Part shown: piece by piece, positions 1 through 35,534 of the stretch
Position numbering within the stretch: the first letter of the stretch is position 1
How the letters are laid out: every line of letters starts with the position of its first letter
Assembly: GCA_944474755.1 (NCBI GenBank)
Contig: OX104119.1
Coordinates: 45,967,927 to 46,031,926 of the forward strand
Reading direction: 5' to 3'
Length of the DNA: 64,000 bases
Source: Limnoperna fortunei
Taxonomy: Eukaryota > Mollusca > Bivalvia > Mytilida > Modiolidae
The notes under the pieces: generated by a model
Told to the model about the DNA's origin: nothing
Databases searched by the model: none
The model's input: only the letters and a program-made list of their open reading frames with translations
Translations under genes and position numbers: made by a program

Positions 1-437
1 CTTAAACTTAAGTTGAATTTTTTACTCAACAACCATAGCATCATCTCGTACTGAATAAAGATGAATATGGATGAAATACTGCTTGCTGGCCGTAGAGCAA
101 ACATCCAATTAATCAATCAACCATACCAAACATCCATGTATTACAGTTCATTGCTGGAAAATGAAACATTTATTCCCTTGTAAAGAAATATGGTTGTTTG
201 TTTGTTTTTTTTTTGTTTCAATGGCGCTTTACCAATTTTTCAGCTTTAACATGTATGACAGTCACATGACAGTACCTGGTAAAAACCCTAATTTTTGGCA
301 GAAAAACTGGAAATCCTTGTCCTTTAGCAATCCAAAATCAGATTCAAAAATACAGGTGATCAAAAATACAGGTGATCAACAGTAGAAGACACCTTAACCA
401 ATCTGTCATTAAGATCCTAAAGAAACTAGAAATTTAC
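1..437 (-). other. GEMIN2 intron 3 (5' part), repeat-bearing
   Basis: This is intron sequence downstream of the third GEMIN2 coding exon; the next exon is outside the window. It begins with donor GTAAAT (437-432 on the minus strand). About 58-122 is a short repeat tail (gcttgctggcc...gcaaacatccaat, then ATCA repeats) that recurs at 46235-46285. About 190-260 is a fragment of the 3' end of the local tRNA-derived SINE on the minus strand. No exon was found here. Confidence 0.55.
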
Positions 438-530
438 CTGTCTGAGTTCAGCAAAATCAGTTACTTGTTTTTTCTGCCAAGCAATGTCTGGGGCAAATCC
501 CTGTGGGGCAGGGTGGCAACCTCGTGTATC
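438..530 (-). CDS. GEMIN2: GEMIN2 coding exon 3
   Basis: 93 nt, 31 codons, phase 0 at both ends. The acceptor is TTTCAG (536-531) and the donor CAG|GTAAAT. It encodes the conserved GCHPAPQGF block followed by a W-x-K-K-Q-V helix, typical of the middle of Gemin2. Confidence 0.85.
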
Positions 531-3500
531 CTGAAATTTATTTAAAAAAATTAAAATGTATAAATTTAATTCAATAAATTACTAAAATTTGTACTTGTCA
601 TTAAATTATACAGATTATGTTTAACTTAATTACCTGATATATAGGTTAACATTTTTTTAACTTAGTTCTAACTGCAAACTTAGAAACTGGATGCCATGAT
701 ATAGATGAAAAATTTTTGAAATTGGCATTACACACCATTCAAATAAACAATTAAACAAACTTGAAACAACTTGTCTTCCATCATATTTGAAACATTTAAA
801 TATTGTACAGTCAAACACTGGTAAAAATACATGTACATGTAGCATACTTACATGTCTAACTATTACAGTCTGTTTACTTGTAAACATACTGGTATCTATA
901 TTAGCTACTACAACCTTCGGACAATCATTTGCTTCCTTCCTACAAAAGTTATTAATAAATAATATTGACCTCTCATGAATACCTCTAATATTGACCTGAA
1001 ATTTTCCATAATATACATTAAAACATGTCAGATTATTAACAGTTTGATGTAACAACTGGATTACTTGTGTTAAAATAGTACCAAAACAATTAATTTCTGT
1101 TCCTTAACTGATTGTTGTTTGTGTTTTAATCCCACTTTTAGCAAGTTTTCAGCTATAACATTCATTTTTTTATTTTTGGAGGAAGCTGGAGTACTTGGGG
1201 AAAACCCTTGACGTCAGCAGGAAGAATGACAATCCTTAAAAATTAGGTTGGAGACAAACACAACCTGTTTGTAGTAAGACTCAAACATACAACCTCAGAA
1301 TAAGGGAGAATAGGAGATGAGTCCTGACAAAAAGCTCAAGTACACCATACAGGAATATAATAAGGAACCCATGAACTAAAGCCATATTCTATTCATTTGA
1401 TTAAGTACTAGTCAGAAATCAATATCAACATGATGAATCCAAAGAAGAAATTAATTTAACTTTCGTTCATTTAAGTTTTATCTAAGAATCACAAAAAAAA
1501 CATGTAGTCCTGCAGAGTAAAAATCTGGTAGTCCCTATATTTCATTGTAATTTAATGTGTGGTTCAATTTTGCCAAGTACCAGAATTTTTAAAGATTTAA
1601 AATAGGGCATCTAATGGGACATAAAATGATACCCTGCCATGTTGTGTTGTATTTAATATCCATCTACACATTTATTGAAGTATTTATCAGCCTATAGAAA
1701 CATCTGAGCATGATCTCGGAAGACAAGTTATATCTTGGCCAAAATTTTCTGCCTCCTGTGTGCATACATTTGTATTTTCTCTATCCCATATTTTATTTTC
1801 TTATCTTGACGTTTATTTTAATTTTTAATTCCATGTGCAGTCAAAAAAAAAAAAATTAAAATAAACATCAAAGTAAAGAAAATAAAATATGGTTAGTAAA
1901 AATATGCCCAAAGGAGGTAGAAAATTTCAGTCTAATCTTTATCTAGACTTTAGATATAAAAATACTTTAAAACTGGCATAACTCAATAACTACAAATGGA
2001 ATTGTGCTAAAAATTCAACTTGGTCTTCAATTATTAGTACTTAACAGCTAGGCAATTTTTTTACAAAATACATTATTTTTGAATTAGTGTGGAAACAGAA
2101 AAATGTCTGGCCTGCATTCTGCATCAGTAGTCAAAATAAAATTACAGTTACCTCATAAGCAACATGTAAATGGCATTATACTGTCATCATATCAAATGTA
2201 TAATGCATGGTTACAGAGGAACACACCTAACATAGCTTACACATAGTCACTGGACCACGAAATTGAGGTTAAGGTCAGGTGATACCTACCAGACTGTCAT
2301 GTACCAATCACCAGCAACCTATACTGTGGTTTCATTTATTTTCGAGGGTATTAATATGTTTGTTGTATAAACAACATTTCATGTGATTCTTAAATTAGTG
2401 GTTTACAGAGGGGAAAAATAAAAACTAAAACCAAAATACCTTACCAACAATTTTCACTATTTGCATTCAGTGTTACTCTTTAATACTAGTAAATTTCTAA
2501 TATAAGACTTTGTTTTTAAATGAACATGAATCAAATGAGATTAAACATTTTTGTAACCATATATAATTGAGGAAATAAAATATTCCTATTGATTGTATAA
2601 AATTGTCCAGAAATTATGGACTTTAAACTTGATAAAAACTGAAATTTTTCCTAATAATGTCAAGTGACTTGCACTAGAATTATCAAAATATTATATGGTT
2701 TAACAACTTTTTTGAATGTTGCAACTGGTTTTACAAGAATTAAGGTAATAGAAAAGTGTCACCTAAATTGTTTCAATTTAATTATCATACCTTTTAAGAA
2801 AATAATTAAAGTACAAACTTAATATTTTATGTTGAAAGTTCTGATTTTTTTTTTTATTGCATAGTTTGTTATACAATTAAGAGGAATCCATTGGAAGTTC
2901 AAAAGAAAACTGAAAATGTGAATTCGTAAAAATGGTAATGTATGGTCTATGGACACCATGTAATGGCAATACCATCAGCAAGGCATGCTTATCAATCTTA
3001 AATATTGTTATACAGTATTTTGTATAAAAATTTTAATTATAAGAATCTGAAATACATGTACATGTACAATGGTTAAGGTACAGTTGTACCTGTAGTCAGT
3101 CAGTCATTCAATATTGATCATATGCCTGTAAACTCTGGGGGTGCTGGTTAAATTCCTAATATGGGCAGGCTGTGTACTCCAAACTTTATTGACAAAAATT
3201 GCCAGTTTACCTGCAGAAGAAAAAGGTCTTTCACTGGGTACTCTGGCTTTCTAATGCCAGTAAAAACTGGATGCCATAATATAACTGACATATTGGAATA
3301 AGTGGCATTAAACATCTTTTAGACAATGTGTCGAGTCAGTTTGCCCAGAATTCTGGACCCAGCGCCACAAACATTTTCTTTGCTGAGAATTGTTTTATCA
3401 ACATTACAATTTCATCCAATCAAATCTTTCCTTTTCCCTTGTTGTCATGATAATTGAGAAAATTCTCATGCTGAGCAAAAAATATTTACTCAGAATTGTT

Positions 3501-5330
3501 TCATGATGCTGGGCCCAGATCACACCAGAGTCGTTAGCCCTGATATGTGCTGCATGCACCAGGTCGATTCTTCCGTTCGTTCTGGTTTTTTTTTCGGCCC
3601 AATAAAATATATAATGCTGTATAAGGAAATAGTTTTTTAATGTTTTTTTTAAGATGATAAGTATTATACAAATACTAGTCTATGGCTTTATTGGTATTTG
3701 TTGTTTAAGGTGCTGATGTTTCAGTGGTACATTATATTTAGCTAGTGTTTCAGGTGTGTAAATTGGCGATGCCGATGGATAGTTGAACCCATAGGTGAGT
3801 ATAATGATCATGTATAATAAACTAATTAAATGCTTGTTATTTTAAGGATTATGATCTATGGCATCTATCTTTATTGACAAAATTTATGGTTGTTTATTAT
3901 TCACACTGGACTGTGCACAAATCGGAGATAAATCATGTAAATCTGGAAATGGGTCAATTGAAGCCATTTTATAGCAGTTGTAAGTCAAGTAAATTTTCAT
4001 TTATAGTCGGTAAGACAAATGATAACGAAATTATATACATGATGAGCTTTTAAAGCCGACATAAATGTTGTATGGTAATTGGCGATTTATAATTTAAAAT
4101 TATTTGGTAAAAACTGTTCTTTGCAAGCACTAATTGTTTTATTTATGATTTTATCTGTACAATTAAAAAAATAGTTACATTTACATACATTAAAAATTTT
4201 TTAAGTACTTAAAAACTTGCAAAATCTGTTTATTGATAACATATTTATTATTCTGTTAAATAGGGGGGAAGCGATTCACTTTCCAGGGCAAAAGGACCCA
4301 GCACTGAACAACCGAGGGTGAACAGGTAATTGGGGCGAAGTGACCTGTAATCTTTAGACAAACAAACATGAATGAGTTACTGAGTACACCATCTTACTCT
4401 ACTCTTTCAAATATTTTATTACCACCATGAAATGTTACCGTAAACAGACCTTTGACATCACACAATTTTCAAAACATAGCTAAAATACTCTTTATGCGAG
4501 TTTAATAGCTAGCATCGCAGATGCGAGCTATACAATTACATGCGTGTGTGTAAACAAAGTCATGTGATCCTATGAACAAATCCATTTCAGATGGTAGCTG
4601 AGCTATCCGAAGAAAATATTGTAGACGAACAAAAAAATATAAAATATAAAAGTAGACAAAAATAATTTTGACATCGATAAAATTAAAGTGTTTATTTTTT
4701 AAATTACTACAAAAATGCCAGACTATTTTTTTTCAATCTATAACGCTGTATTTGAAATTGAGTTTTGTGATGACCCCAACACATTAGATTGTTTGTTTGT
4801 TTGTTTGATGGTGTTTAACGCCACTTTCAGCAATTTTTCAGCTATATCATGGTGTCCAGTTTTTATTGGGGGAGGACCCGGAGAAAACCACGACTTGCAG
4901 TAGGAAAACTGGCAATCCTTGTCAATTAAGATTGGAGTCGAGTACACCCTGCCTGCAGTGAGAATCGAACCCGCAATCTCAGTGTTGACAGACCACATGA
5001 TCAATAGTAGACGAACTGCCTTGACTTGAGTCTTGACCACTCGGTCACAGAGGCGTCACGTCATCAATGGAATGTAGAGGTACAGTTAGGGGGCTCTGAA
5101 GTAACAACATGAACAATGTGCGATGCTCGCATTTAGGCTGCGCCTACATTCATATTACATTTACAAAATGGTCCATCCGTTTTCTATATCTACCCATACC
5201 TTACTCTGCGTAGATATTCGTTTCCAGTAGTTGGTGGAATATCTAAATCAAAATCGTCAAGACCGCCATCTTCAACAATCAGAGCAGCTTCTTGTAATCT
5301 ATCTTCCTCAAAATCATCGCTGTCATTCAT
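438..5330 (-). CDS. GEMIN2: Gem-associated protein 2, N-terminal part (3 exons, cut by window edge)
   Basis: Gemin2 (SIP1) is the SMN-complex subunit that holds the Sm pentamer during spliceosomal snRNP assembly and also binds SMN. Seen: three minus-strand exons, 5330-5200, 939-852 and 530-438, that join in phase and give 104 residues. The start MNDSDDFEED leads an acidic N-terminus (residues 1-35). Then come PPTTGNEYLRRV (32-43), CPKVVVANID (about 50-59), a KQT motif, and RGCHPAPQGF followed by an AWQKKQV...LRQ stretch (77-104). The blocks EYLRRV, VVVA-ID and GC-PAP-G match the Gemin2 family in order and spacing. Junctions: AAG|GTATGG to TTTTGTAG|GAAGG, and CAT|GTAAGT to TTTCAG|GATAC. The start at 5330 is the only in-frame ATG before the conserved block. 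The C-terminal helical domain lies beyond position 1. It sits downstream of, and in the same orientation as, the Ral gene. Family assignment is by recognised motifs. Confidence 0.86.
531..851 (-). other. GEMIN2 intron 2
   Basis: A 321-nt intron with donor GTAAGT (851-846) and acceptor CAG (533-531). It contains a short plus-strand fragment of the SINE 3' region (about 685-765, ggatgccatgatatag...). Nothing else was seen. Confidence 0.7.
852..939 (-). CDS. GEMIN2: GEMIN2 coding exon 2
   Basis: 88 nt. It enters in phase 2 (AG from exon 1 plus G gives Arg) and leaves in phase 0 at CAT|GTAAGT. It encodes RKEANDCPKVVVANID and a SKQTVIV segment, matching the Gemin2 region that follows EYLRRV. The acceptor is TTTTGTAG. 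Confidence 0.86.
1105..1310 (-). repeat. Degenerate tRNA-derived SINE copy
   Basis: The minus-strand 3' body of the local SINE (ttcagctata..., aggaagctggagtac, gacaatcctta...aggttggag, caacctcag) can be followed but is heavily mutated. No target duplication is visible. Confidence 0.5.
2093..2335 (+). mobile_element. Decayed HINE/pearl-like relic
   Basis: It begins with agtgtggaaacagaaaaatg, equivalent to the 5' end of the larger elements at 7559, 12374 and 31690, and holds one 146-bp-type core unit (aaattgaggttaaggtcagg, then accagactgtcatg). It ends without the 3' hairpin, so it is truncated and old. Confidence 0.6.
3065..3325 (+). repeat. Degenerate tRNA-derived SINE copy
   Basis: Plus-strand order ggttaaggta..., gggcaggctgtgtactcc, attgccagtttacc, gggtactctggctttc, aaaactggatgccataat and ggcattaaac matches the SINE consensus seen at 59743-60004. 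It has many substitutions. Confidence 0.6.
4788..5052 (-). repeat. tRNA-derived SINE, near full length
   Basis: Read on the minus strand: cgagtggtcaag (box A-like), gcgggttcgattctcac (box B-like), gcagggtgtactcgactcc, gattgccagttttcc, aaaactggacaccatgatat, ggcgttaaac and a (CAAA)n tail. It is about 85-90 percent like the copy at 59743-60004 by eye, with a small duplication near ttgacttgagtcttgacc. Confidence 0.8.
5200..5330 (-). CDS. GEMIN2: GEMIN2 coding exon 1
   Basis: 131 nt from ATG at 5330 to donor AAG|GTATGG. It encodes an acidic N-terminus and ends in GNEYLRRV, which aligns to the EYLRRV segment of Gemin2. A GTAAGG six bases earlier could look like a donor, but only GTATGG keeps the phase with exon 2. 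Confidence 0.85.
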
Positions 5331-7558
5331 TCTAAACGTGCAAGACCCACGTTCACACGACAATTTTATTTAGCTCAATGTCAATTATGTTTTCTAAAGT
5401 CTTAATGAAAACTTTATGGTCAAAAGAGTACTAATGACTAAGACTTGTTTATAAATTTATGAAATCTGACCGGAGGTAATCAGTTAAATATCCGGCTTTC
5501 GAAAGTCAATTATTTCATGAGAAAATCATTTTCGGTACCTGCTTCTATGTGTATGATGAAAAATGTGTATCAGACAAGAATATCTGCTTAGTTAGAGACA
5601 GATAAAATTAGATTCAACTCTTTGTATTAATGACAATATGAGCATCAATGAGATAAGAAAATGGTTGGTCACACAGCTACATGAATATTCGATTTCAAGT
5701 TCAGAGAATTTTAAAGTTGTATGTCCCATAACCAAATTCTGTAACATGCCATAATCAATTACTTACTATTGGCACTTTTGAGGGACACAAAAGCAAGTAC
5801 ATGGCAAACCAAAGAAATGTTGTGAAAAATGCTTAAAATAATTCCCAAATTCAAGAGCAATTCCATAAAAATGTAGCAGATGCAGAACTTTAATAGTGTG
5901 CAATCTTTCTGTTAGTTTCATTTATCTTGGTTGAAAACTGTTTTGATTACCATAAATCAGTAGTCTTCTGTAGTTCCAGTCTGGAAAAATAAGAAAATAT
6001 TCCTATGGGTGGCAACTTCAGTGTGTGCAATCCTTCAGAGAAGTTTCAAGGATCTGGGTTGAAAATAGTACAAGTTGGGTACACTTTTTCCTTGCCCAAA
6101 CAAAATATACCACAATACAACTTGGGTTTGCACAATGTGCAAACCCGTAAATTGTGTTCTTGAATGGAGAACATTTTCAACTCCATGTGGCATCCACCTT
6201 TTAATTTAAGGTCCTGCACCTGTCAAAACTGAGGTAACAAGGAATAAATGTGAAGCATCGATACCATGTGCCAGTATGCAGCTCATTTTGGGTGTTTTAT
6301 AGGCATCAAAGCCAAAGTTTAAAAGCTCTTCTGGAGAGAATTATAGGTTATTCATATGTCTGGTAAGATTTTCAAGACTTTATCAGGTGTGTTCAGAATT
6401 AAAGAAAATGAAAATTATTTTTTGAATACTATTTCATAATATGATGGAGTATGGAACAAGATGGAACATGTCAAGGTTCACTAACAATGTATGATAAATT
6501 TTCTCTATAACAGAAGTATTTTTACAAGGACATTACCTGTAGGGGTAGTAAGAAGTAGTCAAATTGATGATAGAAATGTCAACTGGTGCAAGTATAAAAC
6601 GAGGAATAAAGACTGAATAAAAGATTTTTTTTTATTTATAATGTATGTAATAAATACACTGACTGAAGCAACTATATATCAACAAGCACAGTATAAAATA
6701 CAAATATAAATAAGACTAAAATGTCCAAGTTTTATTTGCCCAAAATTGTACAGTCTAACAAGACATCTGTCTTTGTTTCACTACAATTCCAAGATTTCTG
6801 TTCGAGAAAACAGTCTTTATGAGCACATAACAATTGATTTAATTTCAATTTTTTTTACTGTAAAAACATTTTTGCCGGAGTTGACAATAAACAACAGATT
6901 AATACATGTAGCAGACAATGTACTATGTGTAATGTCAATGAAATTGTAATGGTATAAATGTCTAACACTAGGATACAATTATATTTCAATGAATATCTTA
7001 TAATTTTAAACTAAAAACAATGCAAAGAATGAATACCATTATATTTATATAACGGTTGAAGGATTTGTCTGAGCAGAAAACACAGTTATGAAAGCCTTAA
7101 TTCACATTATAATATGAAAATAATTCTTTCATCGGCACATGTAGTGGATTCAATGTCGTTAAATAAACCGAAGATATTTAACAAGCTGCTACTGTTTAAT
7201 TTCTAAATAATGTTAATGACAATTGTAACATCCAAAAAAGCAATGAAATTCAATATGTTGGTAACATGCAAGTTCATTTCATGAATGTTATATTTCTAAA
7301 AATGTTACGTCTATGGAAGAAATACATGTAATTATGTTCTAAGTTCATAGATTTAAAACAATAGGCATTTATGGAGTATTTCAAAACACATTATGACATA
7401 AATTTCTATAAATATGCACCCAATACATTATTTACAACAGAGTTTAAGCATATTTATGAAAGTGATTCCTCTTTCAAGTAATACTACATCACGACAATAA
7501 TATATAATTGAAACTTGCACAGGAATTTATAAAATGAGAGAAGTATTGCATATTTCAT
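5331..7558. other. Intergenic region, GEMIN2 upstream side
   Basis: It should contain the GEMIN2 promoter and 5' UTR next to 5330, but no TATA or Inr can be assigned. About 5860-6170 is a decayed copy of the repeat family at 57300-57970; it ends in the palindrome gggtttgcac/gtgcaaaccc at about 6125-6150. The rest is AT-rich and unremarkable. Confidence 0.5.
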
Positions 7559-9247
7559 AACAAGTGTGGACACAGAAAAACGTCTCGCCTGCATTCCGCA
7601 TCAGTAACGAAAATAAATTTCGTCATAAGCATTACGTAAATAGCATTAAATATCAGCAGCGGCCTGTATACAAAATATTGTCACCATACCCTGCATAGTT
7701 ACAGGGGAACAGCCGTAACCCAAAAACTTTAACGTAGTCGCTGGACCGTGAAATTGAGGACAAGGTCAGGTGGAACCTACCAGACAGTCATGTACTAGTC
7801 ATCAGCAACCTATATACCAAATATTGTCATCCTACCATGCGTAGTTACAGAGGAACTATCGTAACCCAAAAACTTTAAGGTAGTCGCTGGACCGTGAAAT
7901 TGAGGTCAAGGTCAGGTGACACCTACCAGACAGTCATGTACTAGTCATCAGCAACCTATACACCAAATATTGTCATCCTACCATGTGTAGTTACAGAGGA
8001 ACTGTCGTAACCCAAAAACTTTAATGTAGTCGCTGGACCGTGAAATTGAGGTCAAGGTCAGGTGACACCTACCAGACAGTCATGTACTAGTCATCAGCAA
8101 CCTATACACCAAATACCGTATAGCGTGTTTTTTTCGCGAGGTTCTAATTTTCGCTATTTTCGCGACCATTATGAGAACGCGAAAATTAAAACTCGCTAAA
8201 ATTTGGTCATATAAACACGAGTTATCCATCTTGTACCAGTTATCTGCACGATCAGTAAAATCGGTCGATGTATAATTACAGGGATCGATGACAAACGACA
8301 AATCACAGGTAGGTCATGATCATAAAGTTGTCATAAAGTTAATTATTTGTCTGCCTAGGTGTGAAAAAGGTGTCGTCAGATAAAATACCTACGGTATTTG
8401 ATTGTCATAAAAACATTATTTATTAAATAAACACAAGCCTTAATTTGATAATCCGGATTTATATCGTTTTCATAACCGGAACTCACATTATACTATCTCT
8501 GACATTTCATTTCCGATTAAAACAACTGAAACTTTTTCGATCATGGATTTCAATGGAGGTTTTCCTTCACAATTATATTTTTTGGCAACTTCTAGACATC
8601 GCGAAAATTAATGACCGCTAAAATTAAATACCCCCCTTTTTGACTGAAATCGCGAAATTTGGGGCCCGCGAAAAAAACCCGCTATACGGTATTGTCATCC
8701 TACCATGCGTAGTTAGAGGAACTGTCGTAACCCAAAAACTTTAACGTAGTCGCTGGACCGTGAAATTGAGGTCAAGGTCAGGTGACACCTACCAGACAGT
8801 CATGTACTAGTCATCAGCAACCTATACACCAAATATTGTCATCATACCATGCGTAGTTACAGAGGAACTGTCGTAACCCAAAAACTTTAACGTAGTCGCT
8901 GGACCGTGAAATTGAGGTCAAGGTCAGGTGACACCTACCAGACAGTCATGCACTAGTCATCAGCAACCTATACACCAAATATTGTCATCCTACCATGCAT
9001 AGTTACAGAGGAACTGTCGTAACCCAAAAACTTTAACGTAGTCGCTGGACCGTGAAATTGAGGTCAAGGTCAGGTGACAGGTGACTGACTGGCAAGTACT
9101 CATTATAAGCTACCTCTGGACCAAATTTGATGGACCTAGGGCTTGGGCTTACAAAGATATGAAGCAAGATGTGAAGTGTTTACGCCGCCGCCGCTGAATT
9201 CCCATACATATGTTTCGCCTCCAGCGACTTTCGTCGCAGGCAAGACA
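7559..9247 (+). mobile_element. HINE/pearl-like element, copy 1 (146-bp core repeats)
   Basis: It starts acaagtgtggacacag, then an 11-bp subterminal motif gtctcgcctgc (about 7581). About six 146-bp core units follow (each with ctttaacgtagtcgctgg and aaattgaggtcaaggtcagg), then a unique 3' part with a (CCG)n tract and a terminal stem-loop gtttcgcctccagc...caggcaagac. The subterminal motif inverted in the 3' hairpin, the tandem core and the microsatellite near the 3' end match Helentron-associated elements known in bivalves. There is no coding capacity. A 574-bp MITE interrupts the core at 8116-8689. Confidence 0.8.
8116..8689. mobile_element. MITE with TA target duplication inserted in a HINE core unit
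   Basis: The terminal inverted repeats start ccgtatagcg and run about 24 bp (ccgtatagcgKgtttttttcgcg, K = t or g). The element is flanked by TA on both sides (8114-8115, 8690-8691). Removing it restores the uninterrupted unit accaaatattgtcatcc present in every neighbouring unit, which proves the ends. The TA duplication suggests a Tc1/mariner-type mobiliser. It has no transposase ORF. Confidence 0.88.
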
Positions 9248-11246
9248 AAAATGCCAGTTAATACTAAGGTTAATGCAAAGGTATAAATAGTAAAGGTTCA
9301 TTTATACATGTAATATTTATGGTAATAAATGATTCTAGATGTACCTGGTACGGACACTAGATGCAAAAATAAGAATTAAGTTTGGTTTTTTTCTGCTTTG
9401 TAAAGTTATAATAATAATTTAACTCATTGTCAAGGTTTTTAGGAAATGATTTACATCATTAACCAACTCTAACATTACTTAATATAATATCCAAGCTTAA
9501 TATTATCCTATAAAATGGGTATAACTATTTTTGTTTAAATCATTTATTTTTCACATCAACCCTTAAATGTCAAGACCTCAGTATAATTATTTGTTTTCGC
9601 TAGAAAAAACTTATCAGTGTTGAAGTTACACACATTTTGGCACCACATACACTCTTTTAAACACAGTTAACTTTATAAATGTACAAACAATGATGTAAAG
9701 TTGATTTACTAAATAGGTTATACTAATTCAGGAATTAAAAAAAAAAAGAGTTCAGTAAAGGTGAGATAACTACTGTGTCCTTAAAAAGGTCTTTTAATTC
9801 TGCTGGACAAATTTTACATTAAAATTTTCAACTAGAGCATCCATTTCTGCGAGTTATTTACAAGTACAAAATAAATGTACATTATGATGGATGACAAACT
9901 TGCGCAGGTTTGACCACTAACATTTACATTAAATAAATTGGATTGTATATTACAATAGAAAAGTCTTATCTACACACAAGAATGTGTTTTTGAACAAGGG
10001 AGGTCTATAAAAAATTCTAAATTTGAAACGCTGGATAGAATGTCCTTAAATGTTTCTTCATTTTTGTAGAAAAATCACAGTATTGATTAATATATGTCCA
10101 CTTAGAGAAAAACATAAATTAATGCAAATTGTGTCTCTTTTAATGGTGGTGTTTCAAGAATTTTAACACTAAGAGTAAATATTTTTAAAAATACATGTAT
10201 GCAAGTAACATAATTGTAAAATGGTTTTGTGTATAACAAGAGATTGTTCCCAAACATGTGTATAATACTGGTGGGAATAAAAACAAAGAATAATAACATC
10301 TCGTACAGATCATAATCTTCGTGAAAAATACAGAGGTATTTCTTGAACTAAAATTCGCTCTAGTCATAAGGACATTTCATCTCCTCTGACATGTAGAGTT
10401 AGGTGCTAGTTTTTTTTCTATTTTACAGTATTATAAAATAGAAATGTAAGGTATTATATAATACTATCAAAAAGTGCAAGTAAAATTTAATGACAAAATG
10501 AATTGTCACTTTTAAACAGTTTTTAGTTCAACAATCAAAACACCCAAGATTTATTACACGAGTGTGTACATATTATTACTGATCTTTGGTAAAGACAAAA
10601 CAGAAAAATGTACCATTATGTATGAATTGTGTCATCAAAGAAGACGGTTATTTCCAAGATGGAGATATTCGTTTGTAACACTCTTTACCTAACCTTAATG
10701 TGTGATATTTTACTTAATTTTTATGCATAAACTAATACAAACTACAGTAAAATTGGGGCTTGATATAAATGTGTATTTACAACATTTTTCAGCTATATCA
10801 TAGTGTCAAATTTTTATTCTTCAAAAAAGCCACAGTACCCAATGAAAACTTACAACTTTGTAATAGAAGCTTTATCTATACAAATCACAACATCCAAGCA
10901 CCACAAGCAAGAATAAGCTTATCACAATGAGATAAAATCTGCAATTTGATGACAGTTGCAACTTTGCACCGTTTCAATGGTGGCATTACATTAACACATG
11001 TATCGAGCATTATGAACAACAAAATCTGTAAGATGTTTACAGCTGACAATAAACAATTCAAATGTTCAGACATGAAGGTCATCAATGATTAAAATTAAAT
11101 TGAATATCAATTACGTATATCTGCTTTATACTAACAATTCCAGCATCATTTAAACATCAACTTGCACAGTACGGACATTTAAATCAAGCCCAAATAAAAT
11201 ATGTAAATGTCATGTTTAAAAAAAGGCATGCTAGGTTTATTGATGT
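9248..11246 (-). other. Region downstream of Ral exon 4b (3' UTR and intergenic)
   Basis: AT-rich sequence with no conserved ORF. Possible minus-strand polyadenylation signals exist, the nearest at 11241-11236, so the 3' UTR length cannot be fixed. About 10770-10850 resembles a SINE 3' fragment. Confidence 0.45.
11236..11241 (-). terminator. Possible polyadenylation signal for exon 4b
   Basis: AATAAA on the minus strand, only six bases past the stop codon. It would imply a very short 3' UTR, so a more distal signal may be the main one. Confidence 0.25.
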
Positions 11247-34492
<23,246 letters not shown>

Positions 34493-35530
34493 GATTTCTT
34501 TATTCTTCTGTCTTCTCCAGAACAAACAGCTACACATGGTTAAAAATAAATGTAAACAATTATTTTGAGCTATATATAAATATTGTGCAGACTTTTAAAT
34601 CACCCTACTTGATTACTCATAAGCTATTTATAGATGTAAAAAAAACCACCTTCAATGCACAATTTCCAATAAATCAATTTTCTTTTCCTGGATTAGTCAG
34701 AGTTACACAATATTTAATTATTTTTCTGAAACATTATTTAATTAGTTAATTTTGTCATAATAACCTTAAACAGGAAGACTTCATTTTTTAAAACTTGTCA
34801 TTTTATTGAAACGTTCCACTCCAGATACATGGAGGGGTAAAATAAGAATGTTTAGACATGTACTAGTACCAATATATTTGCATTTAAATTGTTTCAAAAA
34901 AAAAATCATAACTTTAATATACATATGACTAAATTTTAAAAACGAAATTATGCTACATGTATACCATGTGTATACCCACTGAAAAAAGATAGTTTTGAAA
35001 TACCTAAACTTGTGTTTATACTAAAGACACACTTAATGAGGCCATAATGAAATACTGTATGAACAGATGTATACTGCCAACTACTGAATATAAATTACTA
35101 TAAATATTTGAGTCTATTCATAGCATGAAGAAATCCGATGCACTGATGAACTTGTGATTTTGTTCAATTAAATTAACTTTTGTAAAAGCATTCAGTATCC
35201 ACTGATCAGGAAAGTCATGCAAAATGCAGAGCATTGGAAAATGGTGCATTCCACCTTCACAGACATAAGCCCAGCCTTGCCGATTCATTTCGGCTGAGAA
35301 CCATGTGCGGGTTAATACAATTTTTTTTATTTGTGCAACCAATAAAGATTATTAAGCATAATTTGTCATCACTAAATTTAGTAATCGAGAGATTTCAGAA
35401 TGATTGATAGATTTGATGAGAATTTGTAATATTTTGATTTTCCTTCCAATGAATAAGTTACTGAAAGTGAAACATAAAAAAATTAGATGAGACAAAAAAA
35501 GATGTTTCTTTTTCCTTCTTTTTGAGAACA
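34493..35530. other. Sequence upstream of Ral exon 1
   Basis: AT-rich. A possible acceptor for the 5' UTR part of exon 1 lies at 34531-34530. No promoter elements are evident. Confidence 0.4.
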
Positions 35531-35534
35531 ATGA

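Larger units (their letters stand above)
940..5199 (-). other. GEMIN2 intron 1 (4.26 kb) with old repeats
   Basis: Intron with donor GTATGG at 5199. It holds degenerate SINE copies at about 1105-1310 (minus) and 3065-3325 (plus), a clearer minus-strand SINE at 4788-5052, and a decayed HINE-type relic at 2093-2335. The rest is AT-rich and shows no exon. Confidence 0.7.
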
